Under the pieces are notes generated by a model. The model did no database searches, was not told where the DNA came from, and saw nothing but the letters and a program-made list of their open reading frames with translations. From an uncultured Erysipelotrichaceae bacterium (lineage in GTDB: Bacteria > Bacillota_I > Bacilli_A > Erysipelotrichales > Erysipelotrichaceae), in NCBI GenBank assembly GCA_947385085.1, contig CANDJN010000001.1, positions 106,697 to 170,696 on the forward strand: DNA of 64,000 nt. The letters are read 5' to 3'. The position numbers and the translations under genes are program-made. The first letter of the stretch is position 1. Each line of letters starts with the position of its first letter. Of the stretch, positions 8,017 to 16,695 are shown piece after piece.

Positions 8017-8910
8017 ATGAAGATCAATCGTTTATTTGGAATCATCTATTTATTGCTTGACAATGATACTATGACCGCAAAGGAACTATCAGAATATTTT
8101 GAAGTGTCCACAAGAACAATATACAGAGATATTGAATCATTGAGTGAGATCAATATACCGATATATATGAGCAAAGGAAAGAATGGTGGAATTCGTTTAT
8201 TAGATCATTATAAATTTGATAAGTCATTATTAACAGATGAAGAACAAAATCAAATATTATTCTCATTACAGGGAATTCATCAATTACAAGGTAATACAAA
8301 TGATATATATGAAAAACTAAAAAATATATTTTCAAAAGATGACACCAGTTGGTTTGAGGTTGATTTTTCAGTATGGGGTCATTCTAATGTTCATAAGGCT
8401 AATTTTGAAATCATCAAAAATTCAATTATAAACAAGACCATCATCGAGTTTTGTTATTTCAATTCCTATGGGAAGCATTCCCAACGAAAGGTTGAACCTT
8501 ATAAACTATGCTTCAAATATAATTCATGGTATTTATATGGTATTGATAGCGATAAAAATACGGAGCGCTTTTTTAAGCTTATGAGAATGAAAAACGTAAA
8601 AGCAACGAATGAAAGCTTTGAAAAAACGGTACCTGTACCCATCAAGCGAGAAGAACATGCGCCTAAGATGATTCAACTGGTTTTACAGATTGACAAAGAG
8701 CTATCATACCGTGTCTATGATGAATTTGATGAAGCAGACATTCAAATATCGGAAAATAAGGACTTCATTGTGACAACAGAATATCCTTTCACTGATTGGA
8801 TCTATGGCTATATTCTTTCCTTTGGTGAACACATTAAGGTTTTAGCGCCGGAAATGATAAAAAATGAAATCATAAACAAATTAAAGAATAATTTAAATCA
8901 ATATTTTTAA
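8017..8910 (+). CDS. YafY-type WYL-domain transcriptional regulator
   Basis: The 297-residue protein has an N-terminal HTH (TAKELSEYFEVSTRTIYRDIESL) of the DeoR/HTH_11 kind and a central WYL domain with the signature NSWYLYG and surrounding basic residues. A C-terminal WCX-like region follows. WYL regulators sense small ligands or nucleic acid. The ATG follows AGGAG and a -10 TATAAT lies at 7977-7982. The next gene encodes a GyrI-like ligand-binding protein behind a perfect inverted repeat, which is the probable operator. The coding sequence is clearly AT-richer than the housekeeping genes. Confidence 0.9.
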   Translation: MKINRLFGIIYLLLDNDTMTAKELSEYFEVSTRTIYRDIESLSEINIPIYMSKGKNGGIRLLDHYKFDKSLLTDEEQNQILFSLQGIHQLQGNTNDIYEKLKNIFSKDDTSWFEVDFSVWGHSNVHKANFEIIKNSIINKTIIEFCYFNSYGKHSQRKVEPYKLCFKYNSWYLYGIDSDKNTERFFKLMRMKNVKATNESFEKTVPVPIKREEHAPKMIQLVLQIDKELSYRVYDEFDEADIQISENKDFIVTTEYPFTDWIYGYILSFGEHIKVLAPEMIKNEIINKLKNNLNQYF

Positions 8911-8932
8911 TATGACGATATGGTGTCATATT
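8909..8932. promoter_or_regulatory. Inverted-repeat operator candidate
   Basis: AATATGAC (8909-8916) and GTCATATT (8925-8932) form a perfect 8-bp inverted repeat with an 8-nt centre. It lies just upstream of a -10 TATAAT (8941-8946), so it would cover the -35 region of the GyrI-like gene. Binding by the adjacent WYL regulator is inferred from position. Confidence 0.6.
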
Positions 8933-8975
8933 CCATTTGTTATAATACCTTTATGAAAATAGAGGAGGAATTAAC

Positions 8976-9611
8976 ATGGCTTTTGATTATAAGAAGGAGT
9001 ATAAGGAATTATATCTGCCTAAGAATAAACCGACTATTGTAACAATACCGAAGATGAATTATATCGCGGTAAGAGGTTCAGGAAATCCGAATGAAGAAAA
9101 TAGCGCTTATAAAAACTCTATCGGACTGTTATACGGTGTTGCTTATACCATTAAAATGAGCAAGAAGGGCACGCACAAAATACCGGGATTCTTTGAATTT
9201 GTGGTACCGCCGTTAGAGGGACTTTGGTGGCAGGACGGAGCAGATGATATGCTTGATTATCATCGCAAGGATGCGATGCATTTCATATCGATGATTCGTC
9301 TTCCTGATTTTGTCACTGAGGATGAAGTGGCATGGGCAATAGAAGAAGCGACGAAAAAGAAAAAGCAGGATTTTTCCAGCGTTGCGTTTTTAACCTATGA
9401 TGAAGGCTTATGCGTGCAGTGCATGCATATCGGCAGCTATGATGATGAACCGGCAACCGTCGCTCAAATGCATACATTTATGGATAAAAACGGATATGAA
9501 TTGAACATAACGGATATAAGATGGCATCATGAAATCTATTTAAATGATCCAAGAAGATGCGCTGTTGCTAAATTAAAAACGGTCATTCGCCATCCGATTA
9601 AGAAAAAATAA
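8976..9611 (+). CDS. GyrI-like small-molecule-binding protein
   Basis: The 211-residue product matches stand-alone GyrI-like (AraC effector-binding fold) proteins of the COG4832 kind. It begins with an IVTIPKMNYIAVRGSG strand and carries a central GFFEFVVPPLEGLWW segment with the aromatic residues typical of this family. A long C-terminal part ends in a WHHEIYLNDPRR motif. Members bind or hydrolyse small lipophilic compounds and often sit beside YafY-type regulators, as here. The ATG follows GAGGAGG. Expression is probably set by the inverted repeat at 8909-8932. Confidence 0.88.
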   Translation: MAFDYKKEYKELYLPKNKPTIVTIPKMNYIAVRGSGNPNEENSAYKNSIGLLYGVAYTIKMSKKGTHKIPGFFEFVVPPLEGLWWQDGADDMLDYHRKDAMHFISMIRLPDFVTEDEVAWAIEEATKKKKQDFSSVAFLTYDEGLCVQCMHIGSYDDEPATVAQMHTFMDKNGYELNITDIRWHHEIYLNDPRRCAVAKLKTVIRHPIKKK

Positions 9612-9709
9612 CGAGATAAAATTGAATGCTGTATGAATTATTATTATACAGGCTAGCTCATTATTTAACGAAAGAATAATCACAAATCACAATGTGTAAA
9701 GGAGAAATT

Positions 9710-9985
9710 ATGGCAGAAATAACTTCGATGAAAAATATCGGAAAAGAATTAGCGAGAAAATTGAAAATAATAGGTATCAATTCACCAGAGGAATTAATGC
9801 GAACAGGCAGTAAAGAAGCTTTTTTAAGATTAAAAATGCGATTACCGGAAGTTTGTCTGGTTCATTTATACACTCTCGAGGCGGCGATAACTGATACAGC
9901 TTTCAACAAATTATCAGCGGAAACAAAAAAAGAATTGAAAGAGTTTTCTGATGACTGGAAATCATCGCGAATTACTATTGATTAA
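9710..9985 (+). CDS. TfoX C-terminal-domain protein
   Basis: The 91-residue protein consists of the TfoX/Sxy C-terminal domain alone. It opens with the MKNIGKELARKLKIIGI helix-hairpin, followed by SPEELMRTGSKEAFLRL and the CLVHLYTLEAAI helix. The ATG at 9710 follows AAAGGAGA, so the upstream ATG at 9692 is rejected. The TfoX-C fold resembles a helix-hairpin-helix unit and may bind nucleic acid or protein; its role outside competence is unknown. It is 14 nt from the GNAT-YoaP gene and probably shares its transcript. Confidence 0.8.
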   Translation: MAEITSMKNIGKELARKLKIIGINSPEELMRTGSKEAFLRLKMRLPEVCLVHLYTLEAAITDTAFNKLSAETKKELKEFSDDWKSSRITID

Positions 9986-9999
9986 GGAGCGGAAGCAAA

Positions 10000-10749
10000 A
10001 TGAACGAATATATCAATATCACATTAGCAAATATCGATCAGGAGCATTTATGTTGTGCGATTGGTGATCCGAAGCATCGTGAAGGAGTCAATCAGAAAAA
10101 AGCATGGATAAAAAGTAAATTGAAAGATGGACATGTATTTAGAAAGCTAAATGCAAGAGGCAAAGTATTTATTGAGTATGAACCGATTGAGACCGCATGG
10201 ATTCCCATTCATGGAAAAAACTATGAATACATTTATTGTTTATGGGTTGCCGGAGCTTATAAGGGAAAAGGAATCGGAAAAGAACTATTAGAATACGCCA
10301 TCGAGGATGCCAAAGATAAAGGTAGGAGTGGAATTTGTACATTATCTTCTAAGAAGAAGAAACCTTTTATCGGAGAAAAGAAGTTTTATGAGCATTATGG
10401 ATTTAGAGTAGTGGATGTGGTGCAGGATTATGAGTTAATGGCACTTCAATTTGATGATAGTGAAGTTCCTCAATTCAATGACAGTGTTAGAAATATGAGA
10501 ATTGATTCGCAAGCATTTACCATCTATTATAGTCCTGAATGCCCATATGTGGAATATGAGGTAAAAGAATTATCACAGTATGGTAAAGAGAATAATATTG
10601 AAATTCGTTTTGTCAGGATTGATACACTGGAGAAAGCCAAAAATGCTCCGTGTATATTTAACAATTGGGCGAATTTCTATAAAGGCATATTTATATCCAA
10701 TACCATTTTGAATGCCAAATCTTTTGCTAAATTGCTTCAGGTAAAATAA
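10000..10749 (+). CDS. GNAT acetyltransferase with C-terminal YoaP-like domain
   Basis: The 249-residue protein joins a GNAT domain (about 1-155) to a YoaP-like domain (about 170-249). The GNAT part has an acetyl-CoA P-loop region GAYKGKGIGKELL and the FYEHYGF motif. The C-terminal part looks thioredoxin-like, with a strand leading into PECPYV and a later PCIF turn before a FYKGIFI strand. Only one cysteine of a CxxC remains. Family members are predicted N-acetyltransferases of unknown substrate. The stop codon abuts the ATG of the radical SAM gene, which points to translational coupling. Confidence 0.82.
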   Translation: MNEYINITLANIDQEHLCCAIGDPKHREGVNQKKAWIKSKLKDGHVFRKLNARGKVFIEYEPIETAWIPIHGKNYEYIYCLWVAGAYKGKGIGKELLEYAIEDAKDKGRSGICTLSSKKKKPFIGEKKFYEHYGFRVVDVVQDYELMALQFDDSEVPQFNDSVRNMRIDSQAFTIYYSPECPYVEYEVKELSQYGKENNIEIRFVRIDTLEKAKNAPCIFNNWANFYKGIFISNTILNAKSFAKLLQVK

Positions 10750-11634
10750 ATGGAATTTATTACAGCGAAAACGATTCTATCCAAAGTGAAAAATGGTAAT
10801 GCTTGGTATGGAATTGACTATAATATGAATCTATATCGCGGCTGTCCTCATCAATGTATTTATTGTGATTCTCGAAGTCAATGCTATCATATTGATCAAT
10901 TTGATATCGTGAAAGGAAAAGCCAACGCTCTTGTGATCCTAGAAAGGGAACTATCCAAAAAACGTAAAAAGGGCATTGTTGGAATTGGCGCTATGTCAGA
11001 TCCGTACAATCCGTTAGAACAGGAGTTTGAACAAACAAGAGGAGCATTAAGATTAATCGCAAAATACGGCTTTGGTGTTTCCATTGATACAAAAAGTGAT
11101 CTTATATTAAGAGATATTGATTTACTGAAAGAAATTAATAAGAACGGCAATGTAATCGTTAAGTTTACCATTACTACTCCAAAGGATGAATTATCCAAGT
11201 GCATTGAGCCTAACGTATGCGTTTCATCACAAAGGCTGAAAGCAATTAAAAAAATAAGTGAAAATGGAATCTTTACCGGAATCATGATGAATCCGGTTCT
11301 TCCTTTTATAACGGATAAGGAAAGCGATATAAAGGAATTGGTAAGATTGGCAAGCAAGTCCGGAGCGAAATTCATACATACTTATATGGGAATGACGCTA
11401 AGAGATCAGCAACGAGATTATTATTTTAAAAAATTAGATCAACATTTTAAAGGATTAAAAGAAAAGTATATTCATAGGTACGGAGATCAATATATGTGCG
11501 CTGTTCCTAATCAACGCTTATATAGAGTGTTTACTGATGAGTGTAGTAATTATGGTATCTTATATCGTATGAAAGAAATTGTGAATGCCTATAAAAGAGA
11601 AAATATGGCAGTTAAGCAGCTCTCGTTATTTTAA
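10750..11634 (+). CDS. Radical SAM protein, SplB-like
   Basis: The 294-residue protein carries a radical SAM iron-sulfur motif C32-x3-C36-x2-C39 (GCPHQCIYCD). An early strand and the GAMSDPYNPLE segment follow, as seen in the SplB-like group (COG1533, Rv2578c type). Spore photoproduct lyase itself belongs to the wider group, but this protein lacks enough features to be called SplB. The start directly follows the previous stop with no clear ribosome site of its own, so it is probably coupled to the GNAT-YoaP gene. Substrate unknown. Confidence 0.82.
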   Translation: MEFITAKTILSKVKNGNAWYGIDYNMNLYRGCPHQCIYCDSRSQCYHIDQFDIVKGKANALVILERELSKKRKKGIVGIGAMSDPYNPLEQEFEQTRGALRLIAKYGFGVSIDTKSDLILRDIDLLKEINKNGNVIVKFTITTPKDELSKCIEPNVCVSSQRLKAIKKISENGIFTGIMMNPVLPFITDKESDIKELVRLASKSGAKFIHTYMGMTLRDQQRDYYFKKLDQHFKGLKEKYIHRYGDQYMCAVPNQRLYRVFTDECSNYGILYRMKEIVNAYKRENMAVKQLSLF

Positions 11635-11826
11635 TAAATGATCGGCTTTAAATGGTTATATTTACACAATATATGTATAAGAATAGGGAATGATATGGTA
11701 TTTTATTTTAGAAGCGCTAACATGGTAGTACATAAGCATAGGGGGATAGGGGAAGATAAAGCAGAAAAATAATTGAATGGCACAAGTGAATATGGTAATA
11801 TAACTATGTTGGAGGCGAAATAAGTA

Positions 11827-12371
11827 ATGTATGAGAAGAAGGAGAAAAGGTATGGTATTATAGCGATATTATATTACATGATCTATATTTTGGGTTCATG
11901 GATATGTGGGGTTTTATACCAAAATAACATTGGTTCTAAATCAATATATAGAATATCTGTATTACTGTTTATTTTTGGAGTAATAATTGTATTAGTCAAA
12001 GATAGAAACTTTAAGAATTTAGGCTTCGTCCATGGACGCAAAGTAGACATCGCTATAGCTATGACAATCGTCCTGATAACATTTTTGCTTGTATTTATAT
12101 GTAGCGGATTGGAATTACAAAAAGTTTTTTCACAGACGCTTTACTATCTATTTTATATAGCCGCAATAGAAGAAGTTTTATTTAGGGGAATGATCCATAA
12201 TTATATGTTTTAAATAATATATCTTTTTCCTATATCCTAGTAGCCATTCCCAATCTGATAGAAACTTTTGTATTCCATCTTATATTTTGTTTGATTACTT
12301 ATAGAAGAAAAAATATTTTACTTCCCATCGCGATTCATTATGCGTATGATATTTTAGGATTAATCATATGA
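11827..12371 (+). pseudogene. CPBP intramembrane metalloprotease, frameshifted
   Basis: The first frame (11827-12213) gives a hydrophobic protein with four likely membrane segments. It ends just after the EEVLFRG motif, the first glutamate motif of CPBP/Abi proteases. The lost C-terminal half continues in another frame from about 12200 to TGA 12369-12371 and includes an IAIHYAYDILG histidine motif expected at the end of the family domain. A single frameshift near the 12200-12215 region explains this. The N-terminal half alone lacks the second catalytic motif. CPBP proteins often act in bacteriocin self-immunity or prenyl-protein processing. Confidence 0.78.
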
Positions 12372-12661
12372 GAAGTGTAAGGAGAAGGAATAATGATATT
12401 TCAAGCTTACAATGCTGAATAAAAAAAACAGTCATGCCGTTACATGGGATGGCTACTACTGTGAACAAGGGGATACCTTATTTAGGACATTATCATATTA
12501 TTTTGTGTGAACTGGCTGGAATTATGATTATTCATTGTCAGCCAATACAGCGAAAAGACGGAGTTTGTAACTTCCTAATATGAAAATGCAGTATTTCATA
12601 ATATGGGACGTGGACAAATAATAAGGAATAATGTCCTTATCACGAAAGAAATAATTATTTA
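12372..12661 (+). other. Non-coding gap after CPBP remnant
   Basis: No convincing gene is visible. A GGAGAAGG ribosome-site-like string is followed by an ATG (12392) opening only nine codons, and a short imperfect hairpin lies around 12432-12465. The stretch may hold further remnants of the broken neighbour. Confidence 0.4.
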
Positions 12662-12682
12662 ATGGAGAGGAGAAAATATACT

Positions 12683-13288
12683 ATGAGAAGAAAACTGCTG
12701 TTTTTTGTCGCTATGATCCTGGGAACAACCGGTTGTAGTAATGATCAGATAAAGGCTACAAGCGATGAGCTTCAAATGATACAAGATAAAATCATTAAAT
12801 ACGATACCATTCATGGCGTACAAGAAAACTATGCTTTTAATTATGTAGATGAAGAAAATGGATTAGTGGTAGTAGGATTGCTAAATAATAGCCTCGAAGC
12901 ACAGGAAAAATTCAAAAAAGACGTTGTGGATTCAAATTTCATAAAGTTTGTCCAAAGTGATGAATTTGTGGATGAAGCAAGCAATTATATGCAAGATAAA
13001 AGCGCATTTATTAGAACGTATCACATTCTTAATGTCGCTGAAAGCAATGATACGAATTACATTTACTTAACGATAAGGCAATTTCAGGAAGAAGAGGTTC
13101 AAACCATTAAAGTAAAAAGAAGTTTATGCCCCGATATTATTGAAGGGAAGGACTATGAATTCACTATAAAGCCGAATTATGAATGCAAAGATAATCTGTT
13201 ATCAATATTTAGCCATAGTAATGTGTTAGCGATAGAGGCGACAAATAAAATTGGTTTAGAACAGATACAGGATGATTTGCCCAAATAG
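12683..13288 (+). CDS. Predicted lipoprotein, unknown function
   Basis: Starting at ATG 12683, behind GAGAGGAG, the protein has 201 residues. It has a typical lipoprotein signal (MRRKLLFFVAMILG) and a lipobox TTGC. An upstream in-frame ATG at 12662 lies inside the ribosome site and is rejected. The mature part is acidic and mixed alpha/beta, with two Cys residues (SLCPD and YECKD) that might pair outside the cell. No family is recognised. It stands between the broken CPBP gene and an unknown cytosolic protein. Confidence 0.7.
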   Translation: MRRKLLFFVAMILGTTGCSNDQIKATSDELQMIQDKIIKYDTIHGVQENYAFNYVDEENGLVVVGLLNNSLEAQEKFKKDVVDSNFIKFVQSDEFVDEASNYMQDKSAFIRTYHILNVAESNDTNYIYLTIRQFQEEEVQTIKVKRSLCPDIIEGKDYEFTIKPNYECKDNLLSIFSHSNVLAIEATNKIGLEQIQDDLPK

Positions 13289-13576
13289 TTAAGTTAATTA
13301 ATTTTGGACTATGATGTATGGTTTATTATAATGGATCATAAAATTCAGCGTATTTCCTCTTTACTTCCCTAAATATTTAGGATTATAATATAAAAGTTTC
13401 CAGGAGATATTTATATTATCAAAGATGCTCTGGTAATGCTTCAAGGAACGTTTCTTTACCAAGAAAAATAAATCGAATATATAAATTTACGTTTTTAAAG
13501 CTATATTATTACAAGGAAAGGAGGAGCATTATTTTTTCACGCACATGAAGTTATATGCAATTAAAAGGGATTAAGG

Positions 13577-14461
13577 GTGCAAAATAACGCCTTATGTTTC
13601 CAAGAAAAGATAATGCGAATATATATGAGCGAATTTCAACAAATCAAAGCATGGTATGATTCCATCAAACAGTTGGCGGAAGAGACAAACGAGGCTTTTA
13701 ATTCTGAAAAGATGATTCTATATGTTTCTTCTTATTATCAGGATGCACTGTCAACGCTGTTAAAAAATGAATATCATGATGAAAAGAAGGAAATAAGCGA
13801 TGAGGAAATTACCCGCTTCATCACCTTGGCAGCGGCTAAAATGAACAAAACTTTAATGGAGGAATTGTCCTATAAATATATACATGCCAATTTTGAGAAA
13901 ATCAATCAATTGCTTACACAGACACAGCTTTGTGAAACAGAGTTTCTTGCAAAAAATCATGATATGTTACAGGCGTATTATGATACGGAAATGATGCTCG
14001 ATAATCTCACATATAAGGATCATCCAGTGGAATCGTTTCGTCGATTTATTGAGAAAAATTATATTCAGTTGAAAGCTGGTAAATCAGATGAATATGTGCT
14101 TAAATTCTGCTTTGAAGAGGAGCCATTAAAAGAATATCAAAGCTTTGAATGCAATACGATTGGTGAATTCCTTGCTTTTTGTTCACCGCTGTTGTTGGAA
14201 AAGATAAATCATGAACAGTTATTGCGAATCAAAGCTTATTTTAATGCCGTTAAGCTAAACTCTAATGAAACATTTGATTATAATATCGCGAAAGAGTTAA
14301 GAAACGAGGCGCTGTATCAGTATCTTGACAGCTTTGAGTACATACGGTTGCATTTCTTTTTAGAAGATTTATACTTGCTGCTGTACTATGATAAAATTGA
14401 TGATTTTAAAAGTCAATCGGTTGCGGAGGCATTGAAGCAGGAATTAGAAAAACAGCAATAG
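13577..14461 (+). CDS. Unknown helical cytosolic protein
   Basis: The 294-residue frame opens with GTG 13577 behind AAAAGGGAT; ATG codons at 13613 and 13625 are alternative starts without a clear ribosome site. The sequence is rich in Glu, Lys, Leu and aromatic residues, without signal or membrane segments, and looks all-helical. No catalytic motif or family is recognised. It is the last gene before yebC and has no evident partner. Confidence 0.65.
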   Translation: MQNNALCFQEKIMRIYMSEFQQIKAWYDSIKQLAEETNEAFNSEKMILYVSSYYQDALSTLLKNEYHDEKKEISDEEITRFITLAAAKMNKTLMEELSYKYIHANFEKINQLLTQTQLCETEFLAKNHDMLQAYYDTEMMLDNLTYKDHPVESFRRFIEKNYIQLKAGKSDEYVLKFCFEEEPLKEYQSFECNTIGEFLAFCSPLLLEKINHEQLLRIKAYFNAVKLNSNETFDYNIAKELRNEALYQYLDSFEYIRLHFFLEDLYLLLYYDKIDDFKSQSVAEALKQELEKQQ

Positions 14462-14609
14462 GAAGGTTAATACTCGCATCGTGCTTTGTTTTAGCGATTC
14501 TTTGACCATTTTCAGTTAAGTTTTTTTGCTATCGAATAATTACTGTTTGCCTTGACCTTTGCCTTTATGGTATACTATTTACGCATAATTTTGGAAGGTG
14601 ATGAAAACA

Positions 14610-15341
14610 ATGGGCAGACATTTTGAAGTACGTGCCGCTTCAATGGCTAAAACAGCGGCTGCTAAGGCAAAATTATATTCTCGTTATGGCAAGGAAATAT
14701 TAATGGCAGCGAAAAACGGAGTTCCTGATCCCGATATGAATACGACGCTGAAGAAAGTTATTGAGCGGGCTAAAGCCAATCAAGTTCCCAGTGATGTTAT
14801 CAAACGTGCGATCGACAAAGCGAAGGGTGGCAGCGGTGAGAACTACGCACCGGCAACCTATGAAGGTTTTGGCTCTGGTGGTCAGGCAACGATTATTGTC
14901 GATTGTTTGAGTGATAATGCCAATCGTACCATTGCGGATTTGCGCGGTTGCTTTAACAAATCTCATGCTAAAATGGGTGTCAGTGGCTCGGTTTCTTTTA
15001 ATTATGAAAAGGTTGGTTTCCTTTCCTTTGCTTATGAGGATGAGGAAGCGGTGATGGATGCATTGATTATGGCTGATGTAGATTTAAAAGATATTGAGGT
15101 TGAAGAAGCGCAAATGAGTGTTACAGTCGAACCTGCTGATCTCAATAAGGCTAAAGAAGCTATAGAGGCTTTGATTCCTGATGTAAAATTTGACGTGTTG
15201 GAGCTTACGATGTTACCAAATGAATACGTGGAATTGGAAGGGGAGGAACTGGAGTTATTTCAGCGTTTGCTACGGCTGTTAGATGAAGTGGATGACGTAC
15301 AAAACGTCTATCACAATGTATCCAACATAAACGCAGAATAA
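14610..15341 (+). CDS. YebC/PmpR-family translation or transcription factor
   Basis: The 243-residue protein matches the YebC family from end to end. It has the basic N-terminal domain (GRHFEVRAASMAKTAAAKAKLYSRYGK, shown only in part here), the conserved GVPDPDMNTTLKKVIERAK helix, the YEGFGSGG loop and the later acidic three-domain body. YebC proteins were described as DNA-binding regulators and more recently as ribosome factors easing proline stalls. The start at ATG 14610 follows GGAAGGTG. Two upstream in-frame codons overlap that site. A hairpin terminator follows 50 nt downstream. Confidence 0.93.
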   Translation: MGRHFEVRAASMAKTAAAKAKLYSRYGKEILMAAKNGVPDPDMNTTLKKVIERAKANQVPSDVIKRAIDKAKGGSGENYAPATYEGFGSGGQATIIVDCLSDNANRTIADLRGCFNKSHAKMGVSGSVSFNYEKVGFLSFAYEDEEAVMDALIMADVDLKDIEVEEAQMSVTVEPADLNKAKEAIEALIPDVKFDVLELTMLPNEYVELEGEELELFQRLLRLLDEVDDVQNVYHNVSNINAE

Positions 15342-15392
15342 AGTCTCTGATGCTTTGTCACAGATGAGAAAGCCGTAAGTTTTTAGCAAATC

Positions 15393-15436
15393 AGACAGAG
15401 GAGTTATATGTATTGTTGAGCTCTTCTGTCTTTTGT
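15393..15436 (+). terminator. yebC terminator
   Basis: AGACAGAGGAG (15393-15403) pairs with CTCTTCTGTCT (15421-15431), with one G-T wobble and a 17-nt loop, followed by TTTGTTTCTTTT. Confidence 0.75.
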
Positions 15437-15548
15437 TTCTTTTCAACGTGATGTTTGTAAAGTATATTCTTTTATAAAGCATTATCAGAGATAGATATTC
15501 CCATGGTATAATATACAATGTAAGTGATTTATATAGGAGGTTATAGCA

Positions 15549-15971
15549 ATGAGAGATGCAGAAAAAACAATAGGAAATATGATTGACAAGCAAAGCGTAT
15601 GCTATATCAGTTCCATTGATCAAGAGGGATTTCCAAATACCAAAGCCATGCTGAAACCACGTAAAAGAAATGGCTTAAAGGAAATTTATTTTTCAACAAA
15701 TACATCTTCATTGAAAGTACAATCATTTAAAGATAATCCCAAGGCTTGTGTTTATTTTTGCGATAAGCGTTTTTTTCGAGGTGTTATGCTGAAGGGAACT
15801 GTGGAGGTTTTAGAAGACCAAGAATCAAAAGAGATGTTATGGCAGTTTGGTGATACCATGTATTATAAAAAAGGTGTAACAGATCCGGATTACTGTGTCT
15901 TGAAATTTACGGCCCTTTCCGCAAGATATTATAGCCATTTTAAATCAGAGGAAATAAACATATATCAATAA
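15549..15971 (+). CDS. Pyridoxamine 5'-phosphate oxidase-like protein
   Basis: The 140-residue protein has the FMN-binding split-barrel fold of PNPOx-like proteins. It has an N-terminal helix, a VCYISSIDQEGFPNTKAM strand-turn-strand, a KEIYFSTNTSS segment, and a KACVYFCDKRFFRGV central sheet. Members bind FMN, F420 or heme, and the real substrate here is unknown. The ATG follows AGGAGG; a -10 TATAAT lies at 15507-15512. Confidence 0.85.
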   Translation: MRDAEKTIGNMIDKQSVCYISSIDQEGFPNTKAMLKPRKRNGLKEIYFSTNTSSLKVQSFKDNPKACVYFCDKRFFRGVMLKGTVEVLEDQESKEMLWQFGDTMYYKKGVTDPDYCVLKFTALSARYYSHFKSEEINIYQ

Positions 15972-16015
15972 CAGCTTGTTTGGTACACTTATGAAAGGAG
16001 AGGTTAGCTATAATT

Positions 16016-16423
16016 ATGGTTCAGTCAATTATAAAAAAAGTATTTCAATGTGATAAAGATAAATTATGGAATATAATAACAGATAATACTAATTATACTT
16101 GGAGAACTGACTTATCTAAGATAGAAATTGTTGATGATACCCATTTTATAGAATATGCTAAAAATAATTATCCTACTTATTTTACCATTACTCAAAAAGA
16201 AAAATTGCATATATATGCGTTTGATATAGAGAATACAAATATAAAAGGAAAATGGATTGGGAAGTTTAGAAAGCTTGATAATGGATGTATTGAAATAGAG
16301 TTTACAGAAGCAATAGAAACATCTCATTTTATTATGAAATTATTGGCAAAGCCCTACTTAAAAAGTATGCAGAAAAGATATATAAAAGATTTAGAGCGTG
16401 TATTAAGTAGAAAAAAATCATAA
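16016..16423 (+). CDS. SRPBCC (START/Bet v1-like) family protein
   Basis: The 135-residue protein starts with the VFQCDKDKLWNIITD helix seen at the head of polyketide-cyclase/SRPBCC domains. It alternates strands through the middle and ends in a long basic C-terminal helix. The family binds hydrophobic ligands in a deep pocket; no ligand can be named. The coding sequence is strikingly AT-rich compared with neighbours, which hints at transfer. A GGAGAGG site lies 12 nt upstream of the ATG. Confidence 0.72.
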   Translation: MVQSIIKKVFQCDKDKLWNIITDNTNYTWRTDLSKIEIVDDTHFIEYAKNNYPTYFTITQKEKLHIYAFDIENTNIKGKWIGKFRKLDNGCIEIEFTEAIETSHFIMKLLAKPYLKSMQKRYIKDLERVLSRKKS

Positions 16424-16440
16424 AATATCGAGGGGAGATT

Positions 16441-16620
16441 ATGAAAATAACTAACATTTATAAATCCTTGTATATGATTTCCTTATTTTTAGATTGGGGT
16501 TTGCGATAAGATTTGGTGTAAATTATTTTAAATGTTAAAATTAATTCAGCACCATTTTATACTTTTATTATGCAAAGAGTAATTGAGTTTATAATACCAA
16601 TTATTATTGTCACAATGTAG
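16441..16620 (+). pseudogene. Remnant of a small membrane protein
   Basis: A GAGGGGAG ribosome site precedes ATG 16441, which opens a 22-codon hydrophobic frame. Joining short pieces of neighbouring frames gives a continuing membrane-like chain: a GVNYFK piece around 16510, then a hydrophobic helix ending at TAG 16618-16620. At least one frameshift and stops are needed. It directly precedes an XRE regulator with membrane helices, so the two may once have formed an operon. Confidence 0.4.
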
Positions 16621-16643
16621 TAAAGCTTAAATGTAAAAGACTT

Positions 16644-16671
16644 TTGACAGACAAGCTCTTATTTTTATGGT
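16644..16671 (+). promoter_or_regulatory. Promoter of XRE gene
   Basis: TTGACA (16644-16649) and a -10-like TATGGT (16666-16671) are 16 nt apart. The -10 match is imperfect; TAAATT just after it is an alternative. Confidence 0.55.
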
Positions 16672-16695
16672 AAATTGTTCTTGGAGGTGTTTCAA

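Noticed and set aside
10896..11375. 159-codon minus-strand frame inside the radical SAM gene
   Set aside because: It mirrors a well-supported coding sequence with motif evidence and has no ribosome site.
10750..11634. Spore photoproduct lyase (splB)
   Set aside because: It has the radical SAM CxxxCxxC motif, but length and motifs fit the wider COG1533 group; no specific support for SplB itself.
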